The position numbers and the translations under genes are program-made. Below are positions 38,669 to 55,408 of a stretch of 64,000 nt of DNA, piece by piece. Within the stretch, counting starts at the first letter, position 1; each line of letters begins with the position of its first letter. The stretch is from Tricholomella constricta. Its lineage: Eukaryota; Basidiomycota; Agaricomycetes; Agaricales; Lyophyllaceae. The DNA lies in contig JAACJP010000050.1 in NCBI GenBank assembly GCA_013368375.1, positions 62,001-126,000 on the forward strand, in the 5' to 3' direction. Below the pieces are notes generated by a model. It did not search any database. It had not been told where the DNA came from and worked only from the letters and a program-made list of their open reading frames with translations.

Positions 38669-40420
38669 TCAATGTTCCAAGTTCAACGCGTCCATCTCCA
38701 AGACCACATCGTCGTCAGATACTGAAGCGTCTCGCCATTGCAAGTCTTCCTCGACATCAGTCAACTCAGACTCGCTGTCGCTGGATAAATCTTCGTGGCC
38801 GTCCGACATCAATTCAGTTGTACGCCAAATAAATTGGCCAACAACACGTTCGAGTTTTGACTTCTGCAGGAGCGTGATGCTATATCCATGCTCCCTAACA
38901 TATAGTCTGTGAAGAGGACTTCCTCGTTCTCGCCTTTTCTCTAAGCAATGCGTGAGTATTTCTCCAAAGTTGTAGGATCCTGAAAAATTCGAGTTTATAA
39001 GGTGTAGCCTGCGTAGCCCTCTGAATTTCAATGTCCCTGGTTGTGTTGGGGGCATTTCCGCGGAAAGTTCGAGGGAAATCCCGCTAGAAAGGGCAGCGAG
39101 GATTGCCGGCTCCGATTTAGAGACCAGTGTTCGGAGGAGCTTGAGGTGGCCAAAATGTCCTATAAGAGTGTCCCTGTCAAAACCATTCTTGAAAAGCCAC
39201 AATTCCTCCAGGTTTTGCAGAGAGAGGAATGTGAGAAATTCGCTCATGATGGTGACTTCCGAGGGCACGTCAATGGCTGAAGCCAGCTCGAAGTGGAGGT
39301 CAGGCCGTGACGGTTGACGAAGGTTCGAGCGAAGTGGGGAAGGACAGTGTGTCGAGGCTTCCAGGTGATGTAGACCTCTGCCAGAGATGGACAAGTGCTT
39401 GATTGTGCCAATATTGTTGCCAAGAATTTGCGCTAGCGACCGTATGCCAGTTATAATGGGACTGTCGAAAATATAGCAGCGAACTTTGACGCATGTGCTG
39501 ATGGGATATGTGAGGCCTGCAAATAGCTTAGTGCAGCTGAGCAGATCGGATTCCACGGAAAGGCTAGTAAGGCGCAGCAAAGTTACGATGCAACCGAGTG
39601 GCGTAACAGTTCGGTCAGGAAAAGCACGAATGCTCAAGTCTTCCAGGCTCGGCATCTGGGAAAGCGCGGACATGAAATCGTCCAGGATTAGTTCCGGTAG
39701 ATCGACATTGAGTGTTCTGAGGCTGTAAGGTAATGGCGACAGTGTCCAATCGAGGCTACACCCGTCTAGTTCAAGATGAATTAGTCGTGGAGCCTGAAAA
39801 TCCTTGGGAAGCATCCAAGCTGACAGTTTGAGATCCTGCGCATGAATTGTTAAAGTTTCGAGGAGAGGGGCAGGACCAGCGAGGTAACTAAGTGCCTTTC
39901 CCATAGCGTCGTGAAGAAAGTAACTATATTGGATGACAGAAAGTTGTCGGATGCGGGAAAGCTGCTCAAGGACTGCCTTGGTCAAATCGCTGCCAGAAGG
40001 CGTATCCTCAGTACGGTTAAAGTAAGTCATGTCCAGGAGGGGGAGCGACACCGTCAAAGGTGCCATTTCCGATCGCTTTAGCATCTCAAATGCCCAAGCC
40101 ACGCAATCGTCCGGGAGATCATTCCAGAAACTAGGATAAGCCAATGCAATTTGTCGCCAGGATGAACAGACGTGAGTGATGATAATTTTCTTCTTGAGGC
40201 TAGATTGGTTGTCCATATGGTACTGGAAAATCTCGATGAACAGCTCGACGGGAAGCTGCGAGATCGGGCTAAGGGAATTGTGGTGTCGCTTCAAAGCTTG
40301 CTTCCTCGCATCGGAAGTATCGAGTTCTTGTGAAACTTGCGTACAGGCGGCCTCCCTGACGCTCGCGTCACTGAATAGCGCACTCACGTCTATATGATCA
40401 AAGGTTTCTGTGGCGGCCAT
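38669..40420 (-). CDS. F-box/LRR-like protein, complete
   Basis: Single-exon gene of 583 aa from MAATETFDHIDVSALF (ATG at 40420, good context GCC after it; an in-frame ATG at 40459 is the alternative). Residues about 35-85 form the F-box (NSLSPISQLPVELFIEIF), which in SCF ubiquitin ligases binds Skp1. The rest is irregular leucine-rich sequence (SLEDLSIRAF, LQNLEELWLFKNGFDRDTL, FRGLRRLHLINSNFSG) expected to bind targets. The C-terminal tail is acidic (SSDSESELTDVEEDLQW). Target unknown. This family is hugely expanded in mushrooms. It is the intact template against which the split copies are read, in tandem with the 5'-half copy. Confidence 0.85.
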   Translation of the reverse strand: MAATETFDHIDVSALFSDASVREAACTQVSQELDTSDARKQALKRHHNSLSPISQLPVELFIEIFQYHMDNQSSLKKKIIITHVCSSWRQIALAYPSFWNDLPDDCVAWAFEMLKRSEMAPLTVSLPLLDMTYFNRTEDTPSGSDLTKAVLEQLSRIRQLSVIQYSYFLHDAMGKALSYLAGPAPLLETLTIHAQDLKLSAWMLPKDFQAPRLIHLELDGCSLDWTLSPLPYSLRTLNVDLPELILDDFMSALSQMPSLEDLSIRAFPDRTVTPLGCIVTLLRLTSLSVESDLLSCTKLFAGLTYPISTCVKVRCYIFDSPIITGIRSLAQILGNNIGTIKHLSISGRGLHHLEASTHCPSPLRSNLRQPSRPDLHFELASAIDVPSEVTIMSEFLTFLSLQNLEELWLFKNGFDRDTLIGHFGHLKLLRTLVSKSEPAILAALSSGISLELSAEMPPTQPGTLKFRGLRRLHLINSNFSGSYNFGEILTHCLEKRRERGSPLHRLYVREHGYSITLLQKSKLERVVGQFIWRTTELMSDGHEDLSSDSESELTDVEEDLQWRDASVSDDDVVLEMDALNLEH

Positions 40421-40710
40421 GTAGTATGGTTGACAGTGCATGAAGATGGTACGCACCATTTGAAATTGAAGGCAAGGACTTGCACTGGGTGTCAAGTGGG
40501 GACAGCATGTGAAATTTTGCGTTTGGTCGAGGATGAAATGGCGGGTTGGGGGTTTTCGAATGCTGTCGACTCTCGGACAGTACAACGTCCTATTTATATG
40601 TGGACGCCACGGCCCACTATTGATATTAGTAACAATAACAGGGGCACAGAAAATAAGGACAGTACACGCGGTTGATCATGAAGGGCTTGACAAGCGCAAT
40701 ACAACAACCG

Positions 40711-40751
40711 ATAAACGTCTGTTGATCTGTCACAGATCAACAGACGTTTAT
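40711..40751. repeat. 41-base perfect palindrome, copy 2
   Basis: Same sequence as 38037-38077, about 290 bases upstream of the full F-box ATG, in a duplicated promoter region (40586-41180 against 37823-38580). Confidence 0.95.
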
Positions 40752-41180
40752 TTAGGTAAGTCAAACAACGTCAGAGCTGCAACGCCTCGGACTTCACTAT
40801 ACAAATTCTATTTCCGAAAAATATGGTGTATTCTGTCAATGGAGTATCATACCGCCGTCGACACGAGCGCGTCATGGTTCAGCACACTGGTTCACAAATC
40901 ATCTTCGATGATCATCATGATCCATCCGCACATGCATTGTTCTAGCGTAGGAACGTTCACTATAAACACCGAAGAAAAGCTCTGCTGAAATATCTAGATT
41001 CCTCCTGAATGACCTTTATGACGGTCCGGCTGAAAGAGTCATCCTTCGACGATTTTGGAGAGTATTTCCAAAGGAAGCCACAAGGTTCGGAGGCTCAAGG
41101 AATCGTAACAATATTAATCTAATAACACGCGCCCTTGTTGATTTCGTGGATGACCCTGGCATAAGCAGCCTCCTCCTCAA

Positions 41181-41513
41181 TGCTTTCTTCTCTAAACGTT
41201 GATGCGCCTGTGTCCCTGATGAAGTTCGTGCAGGAGGAGAAGAGCATGCTTAAGAGCATCTTAACGATCGTGGATAATGTAAGTAGATGTAAGTACTGTT
41301 ATGTGTTATGTATGTATAAACAATATACTAGAGCTCATTGCATGCTGAGGGTAGAATCGCGTGCTCTGAATCGCTTTGTGAGAATCAAGGTGGAGAGTTT
41401 GACCCGGGCTATTTTCAAGTGAACATTTCGGTACTAAACTGTGCTCTCTGGAATACTACATGCCTAATTAACAAAAGGACTGAAGTCCCGCATTTCTGCT
41501 TCCTCTCACCCCA
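41181..41513. other. Spacer between F-box block and HNH gene
   Basis: A plus ORF at 41180-41422 includes KFVQEEKSMLKSILTIVDN but has no support as a gene; nothing else seen. Confidence 0.3.
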
Positions 41514-42765
41514 TCACGAGGCTCCGATAGAACGGGTCGCCTTATTCGTAAGGGCACAATTCAGGACAGCGGATGAACTCACATCGAACGCCAACCCACG
41601 CAAATAGTCTAAATCAGGATCAAGCGAGTCAATATATTCACCTGCACCTAATAAATGTGCGACCTTGGCGCAAGCCGCATGCAAGGCTAGAAGCTTCGGA
41701 GAGGGGAGGTCGGGATATTTTGTAGGATTTGACGAGGTGAACTTGACTAGCTTAGGTACCTTAATCATCTCGGAGATTGTCTTAATCTTGTAGAAGTTTG
41801 CGATTTCCTAGGTTTCAGAGTAGTCGATTAGGATATTTACAAGTATGAGTTCACTTACTGTCCCCTCAAACTACATATACAGCCGATCAGAGAAGACGTG
41901 TACGTCAAATTGCATTGTCATAACGTTGAAGAGAGAATGCACGTTGGGACCGTTAAGGCTCTCGACATCATAGCCGAAGTGTTTAAGACCGCCAACACGG
42001 AGGCTGAACACTTTTTCTGGGTACGTTTAGCTCCGTGGTAGCAGTAGAAACACATACATAAAGACTTACTTCTAAGGGCGAGCTCAGGGGTGTATTAAAG
42101 GCGTCGAAATAAGTAGGGTCCGGTACAATGTGAGCGCATCCCGTGCCAACGGCACCGCCCGCAGCAACAATCTCTTGGCCGCTGACTTTTGTGGTTGCTG
42201 CATGATCATACAGTCCAGTGACTACGCAACGGAGCCCATCCCTTTCAAGAGCCTGGATTCGGACAAGGAGACTTCATGAGACTGTGCCATGGTATATAGA
42301 ATACGACCTACTTATTCGCGTCCAGGCGATTCTTCGGTGCCTTTGGAATCGTTTCAAGTTCCTGAAGATCTTTGTCGTCTTCATCGAACGAGGTTCGACT
42401 CGAATTGTCCGAGTAGGCTGGCGTCCACCGTCTGAACTCCTTGACTGAGCGGGAGTTATCCCCCAGATCTTTCTAGATAACAAACGAGAACTTACATGGG
42501 CGAATCAAGTAATCAAGAAAAGCCTGGCCAAGTTCAGACAAGACTTGAAAGTCGTTATTGCAGGAGTGAATAGCCTTGATGACTTCATGACGCCCATTCT
42601 CGGTGGGAGCATGGAGAATCAAGTCAGAAAAATCCGTGCGTGGATGATGGGCATTTGTTCAGTGACTTGCTGAAGTTCAAAGGCGAGGCAGACCCTGTAT
42701 GCACTGAGTTCATTGGGTCCCAACTGAGCCACTTCAGAACTATTGATGGGAGGGAGATTAGACAT
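41514..42765 (-). pseudogene. HNH nuclease-family gene, broken
   Basis: Member of the agaric HNH_2-type family. Read from the ATG at 42765 (MSNLPPINSSEVAQLGPNEL), with exons giving ELGQAFLDYLIRP, then LERDGLRCVVTGLYDH and CAHIVPDPTYFDAFNTPL (Cys and first His of the HNH fold), then VHSLFNVMTMQFDVHVFSDRL, then KLLALHAACAKVAHLLGAGE. An in-frame TAG at 41871-41873 replaces the Trp expected after DRLYM, and a one-base shift seems present near 42645, before DFSDLILHAP. It starts only about 30 bases from the first exon of the HNH gene on the other strand. Likely non-functional. Confidence 0.65.
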
Positions 42766-42829
42766 GATGATGGTAAGAGACAGGGCGCCGATCACCTGCT
42801 AGACATACCACCACGTCTACACCAGATAC

Positions 42830-43891
42830 ATGTCAGATCTAGGCCAAGCTTTCTTGTCTTCCCTGCAATTCCTGCCTCCACAGCCCCACGAGTTTCACAG
42901 CCTGCCAGCTGGCTTCGAATATCAACATGAAATCTCGGAAGCTTCCAACACGACCGCTTTCGACACGGGGGTTGATGCCAGAGACCTTCGATGTTGTGTG
43001 GTATGCGGCAGGAAAACGGCAGGGGGACCACATCCAGGCGTATCACGGGCACATATTATAGAAAGAGATGACGATATATTGGTAAGAGATTGTCTTCTGT
43101 TGTAACGGAATAATTGACAATTCCGCGCAGTGGGGCTTCTTGAAGAACAGAGGCTTTGTTCCTTCTTCTGCAAAAAGCGTGATGCACGAGCCGCGAAATG
43201 CCATCAATTTATGTGATTTGCATCATAGCGACTTTGATGGCTATCGCTTTTTTATACGCTGGGATCCCTCGGTGCGTCTCAATTGAAATAACGGCAGCCT
43301 TTTCTTACATACTTTCAACAGTTCCGTGTTTTCGTATTCGTAAACTTTTCCCAGAATCCATACTTGGAGCAATTTCATGGAAAAACGGTCGCGCTTGATC
43401 CAAATCACCACCACAGCCCGTTTCCTGCTCCATTCCTGATCCAAGAGATGCGTTCAAGGGGATTTCATCCTTGGTGTACAGATCGACCCATTTCCTGTCC
43501 ACTATCTCCAACTTATACTCTTATCGACGACGGTGGAGGCGACGGAATGGCAGGTTTTGGAGGTGTAAGTGATACCGGGGTCGGTTTTCTTGGAAGTGGC
43601 GGCATGGCGGGATCGAGTGGAAGCGGTGGAGCGGCGTGTTCTAGTAGCGAAATCCCATCCACGGGAGTAAACCAACAATATCTTATTCTCAGCAATCCTT
43701 TTCAGGAACCAGAACTGCTCGAATCAATGCGCCGTCAGTGGCAACAGCTCCCGAACTGGAAATCTGCAACTGTCGAAGGATTGACCTGGGAAGGGACAGC
43801 GGAAGAGAACGCGAGGAAATACGTCGATCTTGTCGGCGTTGATCCGTTGGCTGTTGAGCGAGGGACGTCCCAAGACGGACGCGACGCGTGA
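42830..43891 (+). CDS. HNH nuclease-family protein, probably 5'-truncated
   Basis: Three exons, 42830-43081, 43131-43271 and 43322-43891, 320 aa. The HNH region spans the first intron: CCVVCGRKTAGG and SRAHIIERDDD in exon 1, NAINLCDLHHSDFDGYRF in exon 2, giving the expected His, Asn and His plus a Cys pair that may bind zinc. Exon 1 starts at MSDLGQAFLSSL, which aligns with the middle of HNH gene 1 (LSELGQAFLDYL), so about 80 N-terminal residues usual for the family are missing; an acceptor TAG just upstream (42800-42802) suggests a lost exon. The C-terminal half is Gly/Ser-rich, then KYVDLVGVDPLAVERG. The stop abuts the Apd1-like remnant. Activity uncertain. Confidence 0.65.
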
Positions 43892-43892
43892 T

Positions 43893-44294
43893 GCGTTTAT
43901 TAGGAGCAGTGGTCAAGACGTTGCGGGAAGAAGTAGCGCGACGTGCACAGTTGTATCCATCTGGAAATGGCGAGCCGTGTCAGATCGGGAGAAATGGGAT
44001 ATGTTGGCGGGCATCAGTTGAGTTGTTTCTTTTTCCTGCATGGGCCGCATTTCGACTGAATCCTGAATGTAGTCATGCAGCTTTACTCCTCACGGCGATT
44101 GGTACGTTCTTATTTCAGTTCCATGATCTGGTCAAACTTACATCTGTCCCCTCAAGATTGAAACTTGAGGATTTGCCCGCTGTGCTCTTGAGGATTCCGA
44201 TTCGACCGTCTGGCCCCGAAGTATTCCGCAACATTGTCGAGGATGCATGGGTCTATCTAAAGATCACCCATCTGAATCTCATTCACGGGCGTGA
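43893..44294 (+). pseudogene. Apd1-like protein, 3' remnant
   Basis: Matches the last third of the intact gene at 47462-48380: GAVVKTLREEVARRAQ, the GGGCATCAGTTGAG exon end, then a drifted second exon and KLEDLPAVLLRI. It lacks everything upstream and has lost bases in the small second exon. Lies tail to tail with the glycosidase, 58 bases apart, mirroring the arrangement at 47408/47462. Confidence 0.75.
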
Positions 44295-44352
44295 AATGAA
44301 AGTGATTACTCTTACGACCTCGCATATATCTCAAATTCCAATCGTATCGGGG

Positions 44353-46785
44353 TCATAAAGCCTTGCTCAAACCCTCCGTTCGCACATTCCACTCCCTGCC
44401 GGGAAACCCAGGAGCATTTCCATCACTGCCATCCCAGCCTTCGGCCATCATCGCCATGGCAAGTAACAATGCACCAGAGCCAGGAAAATATGGTGTAGGC
44501 ACTCTTAGCCGCCGACTGGCATGCCGACGTCGTCAAAAGCGAAAAGTGGATGAAGCAACCACTCTATTGCTTTGTCTCGGTCTCCATTGCGAGCTGCTGA
44601 CATAGCGAGCATCGGAAAGTCCCATCTACACGGTTGTTCAGGTCTGAACTCTTATCGCGATGCGCATCGCTTACCCCCAACAATCTGTTATGTTCCAATG
44701 TGTCCAAACCTTCTTAGCAGTCGCTTTGGCCATTGTGACATTCAAATCTGCTGTTGGCGGGAGCCATCCATGCAGCCCAACGAAGGCCGGGTGATCGCTG
44801 GTGTATGCCGGATTCATCCAGAAGTCGCTCTCGATGCTCTCGTAGATTGCGTACGTCCCATCGTTCGTAGGAAGTTTAGCGAGGTTGCTTGCAACATCTG
44901 CCCACTTTCCCGGAATGTCTTCCCCCAATTTCGCCATCCATGTCGAGGCGATACCCAAGCCCAACCGCCAATAAGCGAGCTCGAGCGCAGGGTTCTGGGT
45001 GGCATTGGGACTAGTATCCTCGCTCACCACGTATAAGGGCGGCCCGAGGTCGTAGACGCCTGTCGTTGCATTATGCCATGCAAATGCGACCATCCAATTT
45101 GCCGTTTCCCTTACGACATCTCTCCATTTCTCCAGCGTCTTTCGAACTGGAAACGCGCGATACTCGTAAAGTGCGAAGATCAGAGGATGTGGCTGCTGCC
45201 AGATGAGGAGATTGTTGATCTGACCTGGAGCCGAACGACCTGAGGGATCGGTCATTTTCGGCCACCGTGCGCCTGAGGTCCAGCCCTGTTGCTTCTGGGC
45301 ACGCTGTTTGGAGCTGTCGAGGAAACGCGCGTAGACATCGCTGGAGCGCCGGAGCAGGTCCCAGTTGTTCCAAAGCGCCCAATGTGCGCTGTGCCAGAAG
45401 TACATCTCTGCGTCGCAATTGAAATTCAATGCCCTATCATTGACTGGAAAGACACTGCTCACCCATGTGGAATTTCCTGTGTTGTGCGTTGAATTTAGTT
45501 AACGAAGTTTCATTGGGTCGCAGTTTGCTACACTCACCCATACTAAAGGCAAGCGGATATGTTAGTCTAAAATGTGGACTGTAGGAAGTGTACTAACCCA
45601 TCCATTGTTCACCAGACCGGACTAGGATGGCAATTCTTTCAGCCATATCGCCACTGAAATGCGATGATCTCACCTCTTGAGGCGGGGTGTTCCCGGCCTC
45701 GTTCACCCTCATGAGGTACGGGATAAGATGATTCGTCGTTGCAGTTCTTCTGCCCGAGGATCCGTCGAACCAGTCAATACATCCACAAAGCCACTTCGCG
45801 TCCAGTAGCGCTCCCATGCCTTCGCCGACTCTGTGAAGATGCTGTCGACCGTTTTAAAGGCCTTTCGTTCACTGCTGTGAATGCTGTAATCCATTGTAAT
45901 AGAGAGTGTCGATAACTTCCCCAGAGGTCGAACGTTGTATCGATGGTTGGTCGGAAGATCGCGCAAGATGATGAATCTATCGCCGGCGACAGTTGTGTCG
46001 AATATCGCCGAGTCCAACGTGTGTACAATCCTTGCGCTTCTAGCCCCATGCTTCTCTAACGCAGTAGTGTGATTCGCCTTTGCATTCCAGTTACCGACAA
46101 ATGGCGCGCTGAACTTCGCCTTTCCGTCGTTCCAGGGAAAATCCAAGAAGATTCCCAGTCTCCGATCCTGCAGGAGAGAGGAGCGGATTGTCACGCCAAC
46201 ACTGCTCGTCTCGTCGGCAGCAACCGTTCCGACTGTGACTTCCACGCCTCTGAAGAGGAAACGGCTGGTTAGCTTCCCCGTCCACAAGTCAAGCTCCTGG
46301 TGCATTTTACTAAAATCTTGCTCTGATACTTCAAGCCTGCCACCCGCTGCCGACCAAAACACTAACCCGACTCTTCCCAAATTGACTCTGTTGGGGTTCG
46401 AAATTAACCACTGTTCCACCGGGTTTCCTCCACCGAAGTCATATTCGACTGGCCGACCATGGTTGAGCCAGCTTACGCCCTTATATTCCTCTACGTCCTT
46501 TACGGTTTTACCAGGCGGGAGACTGTCGTTCTTCCACCCCCACGAAGACATGATAGCGAAGGGAAGCAATGTCTGCAGCCCTGTCACATCTGCTCCAAAG
46601 GCGAAGTTGCCGTTGCCGACCTGCATGGGCGTGGTAGCATTTCTGACATTGAAAGCATTTCTCGTGGGGTTGAAGCGGTTGACCAGCGAACGCCGGTCGA
46701 TGATGATTCGAGCGCCACTTGTGAATAAAAAGAGGGCGGGAAGCAATGCAAGAGCCAGCATGGCTTTGCGAACCTGTTTCCACAT
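44353..46785 (-). pseudogene. Secreted six-hairpin glycosidase, two frameshifts
   Basis: Large secreted glycosidase-like protein (six-hairpin fold, often labelled GH65-like). Signal peptide MWKQVRKAMLALALLPALFL. Exon 1 (45674-46785) carries TPMQVGNGNFAFGADVTGLQ and WLNHGRPVEYDFGGG. Very small exons of 24, 5 and 14 bases (45598-45621, 45538-45542, 45463-45476) then build SGLVNNGWYGKFHM, leading into EMYFWHSAHWALWNNWDLL in the exon ending at 45407. The last exon has DFPMLAMSAARNGDRDKAIE and FPGSGALLLAMAMMAEGWDG. Exon 1 is 1112 bases, one short of in-frame: a base is missing near 45714, between RIILSR and YLMRVNEAGNTPPQE. A second shift at about 44508 gives a stop after GMPVGG, about 47 residues early. 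Substrate unknown. Confidence 0.75.
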
Positions 46786-47009
46786 ATAGTGTAGTTATAA
46801 AGGGTGGGCGCTGGCGCCCGGCAGCATGTTCTATAACTTGTGATCTTTTCGCCTTCTTCTCAAGGCGCCAACTAAGATATGGAGTATGCTCAGAAGCAGC
46901 ACGCTTCGGCCTGGACTTGAAAGTCGAGCCGGACCATGTACCACATGGATAACAGATGATCATGGACCGCTATTTCGTATTCTGACCAGTGAGATACAGG
47001 TGCTACATC
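46786..47009. other. Glycosidase promoter region
   Basis: No gene; TATAATTACAC-like AT-rich sequence (reverse of 46787-46800) lies just upstream of the glycosidase ATG. Confidence 0.3.
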
Positions 47010-47408
47010 CGTTGCCTTCGACCACATCTAAACTCCAATACGGGTCTAAAACTGTGTTTCATGCAATTGGATGTCTTCACCACTATCCGCTTCCTGGGAA
47101 ACCAACTCGCCATTGTACACCTCCCTTGTATGTGATGAGCGAGGATACTAGTCCCAATTTTACCTAGACCCTGCGCTCCAGCTGGTTTATTGGGGTGCTT
47201 GGATATTGCCTGGACGTGGATGGCGGAATTGACAAAAGACTTTTCGAGCGAGTGGCCAATCGTTGCAAGCAATCTCGCCAAACTTCCTATGTATAATGGG
47301 ATGTTCGCAGTCTGTGAGGGCATCGAAAGCGACTTCGGCAATGATGGAAATGCTCCTGGGTTTCCAAGCAGAGTGTGTGCGAATGGAGGCTTTGAGCAAG
47401 GCTTTATG
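47010..47408 (+). pseudogene. Glycosidase C-terminal remnant
   Basis: Fragments of the same glycosidase in the opposite orientation: PPLYVMSEDTSPN, then TWMAELTKDFSSEWPIVASN and KLPMYNGMFAVCEGIESDF, jumping directly to GNDGNAPGFP. The stretch between IESDF and the C-terminus is deleted, and frames change several times. Ends TGA at 47406-47408, 54 bases from the Apd1-like stop. Confidence 0.75.
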
Positions 47409-47461
47409 ACCCAATACAATTGGACTTTGAGATATACTGAGGGTCGTAAGAGTATTCCGGT

Positions 47462-48380
47462 TCACGCCCGTGAATGAGATTCATATAGTTGGACTTGGTC
47501 GTCTTTGGATAGACCCATGCGTCCTCGCCAATGTTGCAGAATAATGGGTTTATCTTCTGGACCAGACGGTCGAATCGGGTGATCAAGAATCCTCAAGAGC
47601 ACAGCTGGCACATCTTCAGGTTTCAATCTTCCGAGCCTGAGGGACAGATGTAAGTTTGACCAGATTGTGGAGCTGAGAATACGTACCAATCCCCGTGAGG
47701 GTAAACCAGCATATTAGCGGCATATCTACATCAAGGATCTCGTCAAAATGAGGCCCATGCAGGAAAAAGGAACAACTCAACTGATGCCCGCCAACATGTC
47801 CCACTTCTCCCACTTTGACACGACTAGCAATCCCAGATGGGTCCATCTTCGCGCGGCGCGCTACTTCTTCCCGCAAGACCTTGACCACTGCTCCTCCCGT
47901 ATTCCCACAGCGACAGTCTCGAGCGCCATGAGTGCACACATAGAGATGTAGTTCCTCCGAGGTTTCCTTCACAATTGGACCTTCCACATGCTTCCGCAGC
48001 TTCTCCTCTACGTCGTCCAAGTTCTTCAAGGTAATCTCAGGTATCTCAAGCCGTCCACCCAGGGTTGAAAAGGCAGTAGCAGAAGTGCGTTCCGAATTCG
48101 AGGCCTGTTGTTCTGGTCCAAACCATGAGAAATTGACGACTCCACCCCATTTCATAACCTTCAGCTGCAAAGCCCGTTGCAGGGGCGTAGAGACTCGAGG
48201 AGGGAAAGACGCTGGTGGTTTGGGGGCATGGAGGAAAATGTAAGATCTGTGTGATAGAACAGTGCCAAACAGTGGTTTCTCCTCTTTCGCTGAGCTGCTC
48301 GCCGTTGTCGACTGTGGAAGAGTCGTGGCAAACGATTTCCCAGCAAAAACACGAGTCAAAGGTCTCGAGGGGAGCGACAT
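47462..48380 (-). CDS. Apd1/Aim32-like thioredoxin-fold [2Fe-2S] protein
   Basis: Sucrase/ferredoxin-like family, 270 aa in three exons: 47782-48380 (phase 2), a 39-base exon 47687-47725, and 47462-47636; total 813 bases. The start MSLPSRPLTRVFAGKSFATT is at 48380 and looks like a mitochondrial presequence. The cluster ligands of the Apd1/Aim32 class are visible: CX8C in CTHGARDCRC and HVGGH, whose last residue completes at the exon 1/2 join before YAANMLVYPHGDW. In yeast these proteins hold a bis-histidinyl [2Fe-2S] cluster and act in redox or drug-tolerance roles; the same chemistry is inferred here. The third exon gives LGRLKPEDVPAVLLRI and ends WRGRMGLSKDDQ near the stop. Appears intact; a remnant copy is at 43893-44294. 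Confidence 0.85.
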
Positions 48381-48650
48381 GACGGTATAAATTTTGTAAA
48401 TCTTGAGAATTTCAAATTTCGGAAAATCGTGCCGATGCAGCCGTTGAGGAGTGGCTCCGTGTATTTCAAAGTGAGGTGTGGTAGACTGTCTACTAGCTAT
48501 AGTAAGGATCATTGTATAGGTGCATGGTCCGTGCCAGAGGTATTCTGTTAAAGATAACGTTAATGTATAAATTCATTGGGTAAATGGGTATGAATGAAGT
48601 GGGGTTAGTGGCAGAATGAGAGTCGTCAAGCAAATAAGTGGAGAGTTTGA

Positions 48651-54931
<6,281 letters not shown>

Positions 54932-55408
54932 GCCAAGCCGCTCCACGAATATTTCCAGTTACCTTGGCGAAGTAAATGCTGGAGAGGCTACTCGATTGGA
55001 AAAAGGGATTCTGGGATCCAAATGAGTGTCGAAAGGCGTTCACGTCGCGCTACTACGTGTACGTGCACATACTGCTGCGCAGAACGTCAAAGTGGCCCTT
55101 GTAAAGATGGTATAACTTTGAACCCTTCCTTTGATGCCAATGGTTGTTGTGACTCGATTTCGCTCCCGTTCGTCGACGTGACTCAATTGTTTTGCCGCAG
55201 CACTGACATGGAGCGGAAAGCACGGATTGTTATGTGCTTATTGCCGTGTCGAGCAGGTTCGGGGCCGCGCTGAGCGCTGAGCGCTGATTGCCGACAGACC
55301 GTCGGTGTCGGGAATCGGGACGCGCTTCACGTTGCTTATATTAACGGTTAACCTACTTGCTCGCGCCAGTCTCAACGTTAATCTATTCTGTGGATACTAC
55401 CAAGGAGA
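54932..55408. other. ABC2 promoter / P450 3' flank
   Basis: No gene supported. 55260-55290 has GCGCTGAGCGCTGAGCGCTGA, a 7-base unit repeated about three times (GAGCGCT). Confidence 0.35.

Noticed and set aside
47003..47419. Minus ORF of 138 aa
   Set aside because: Antisense to the glycosidase remnant and containing no motif of its own.
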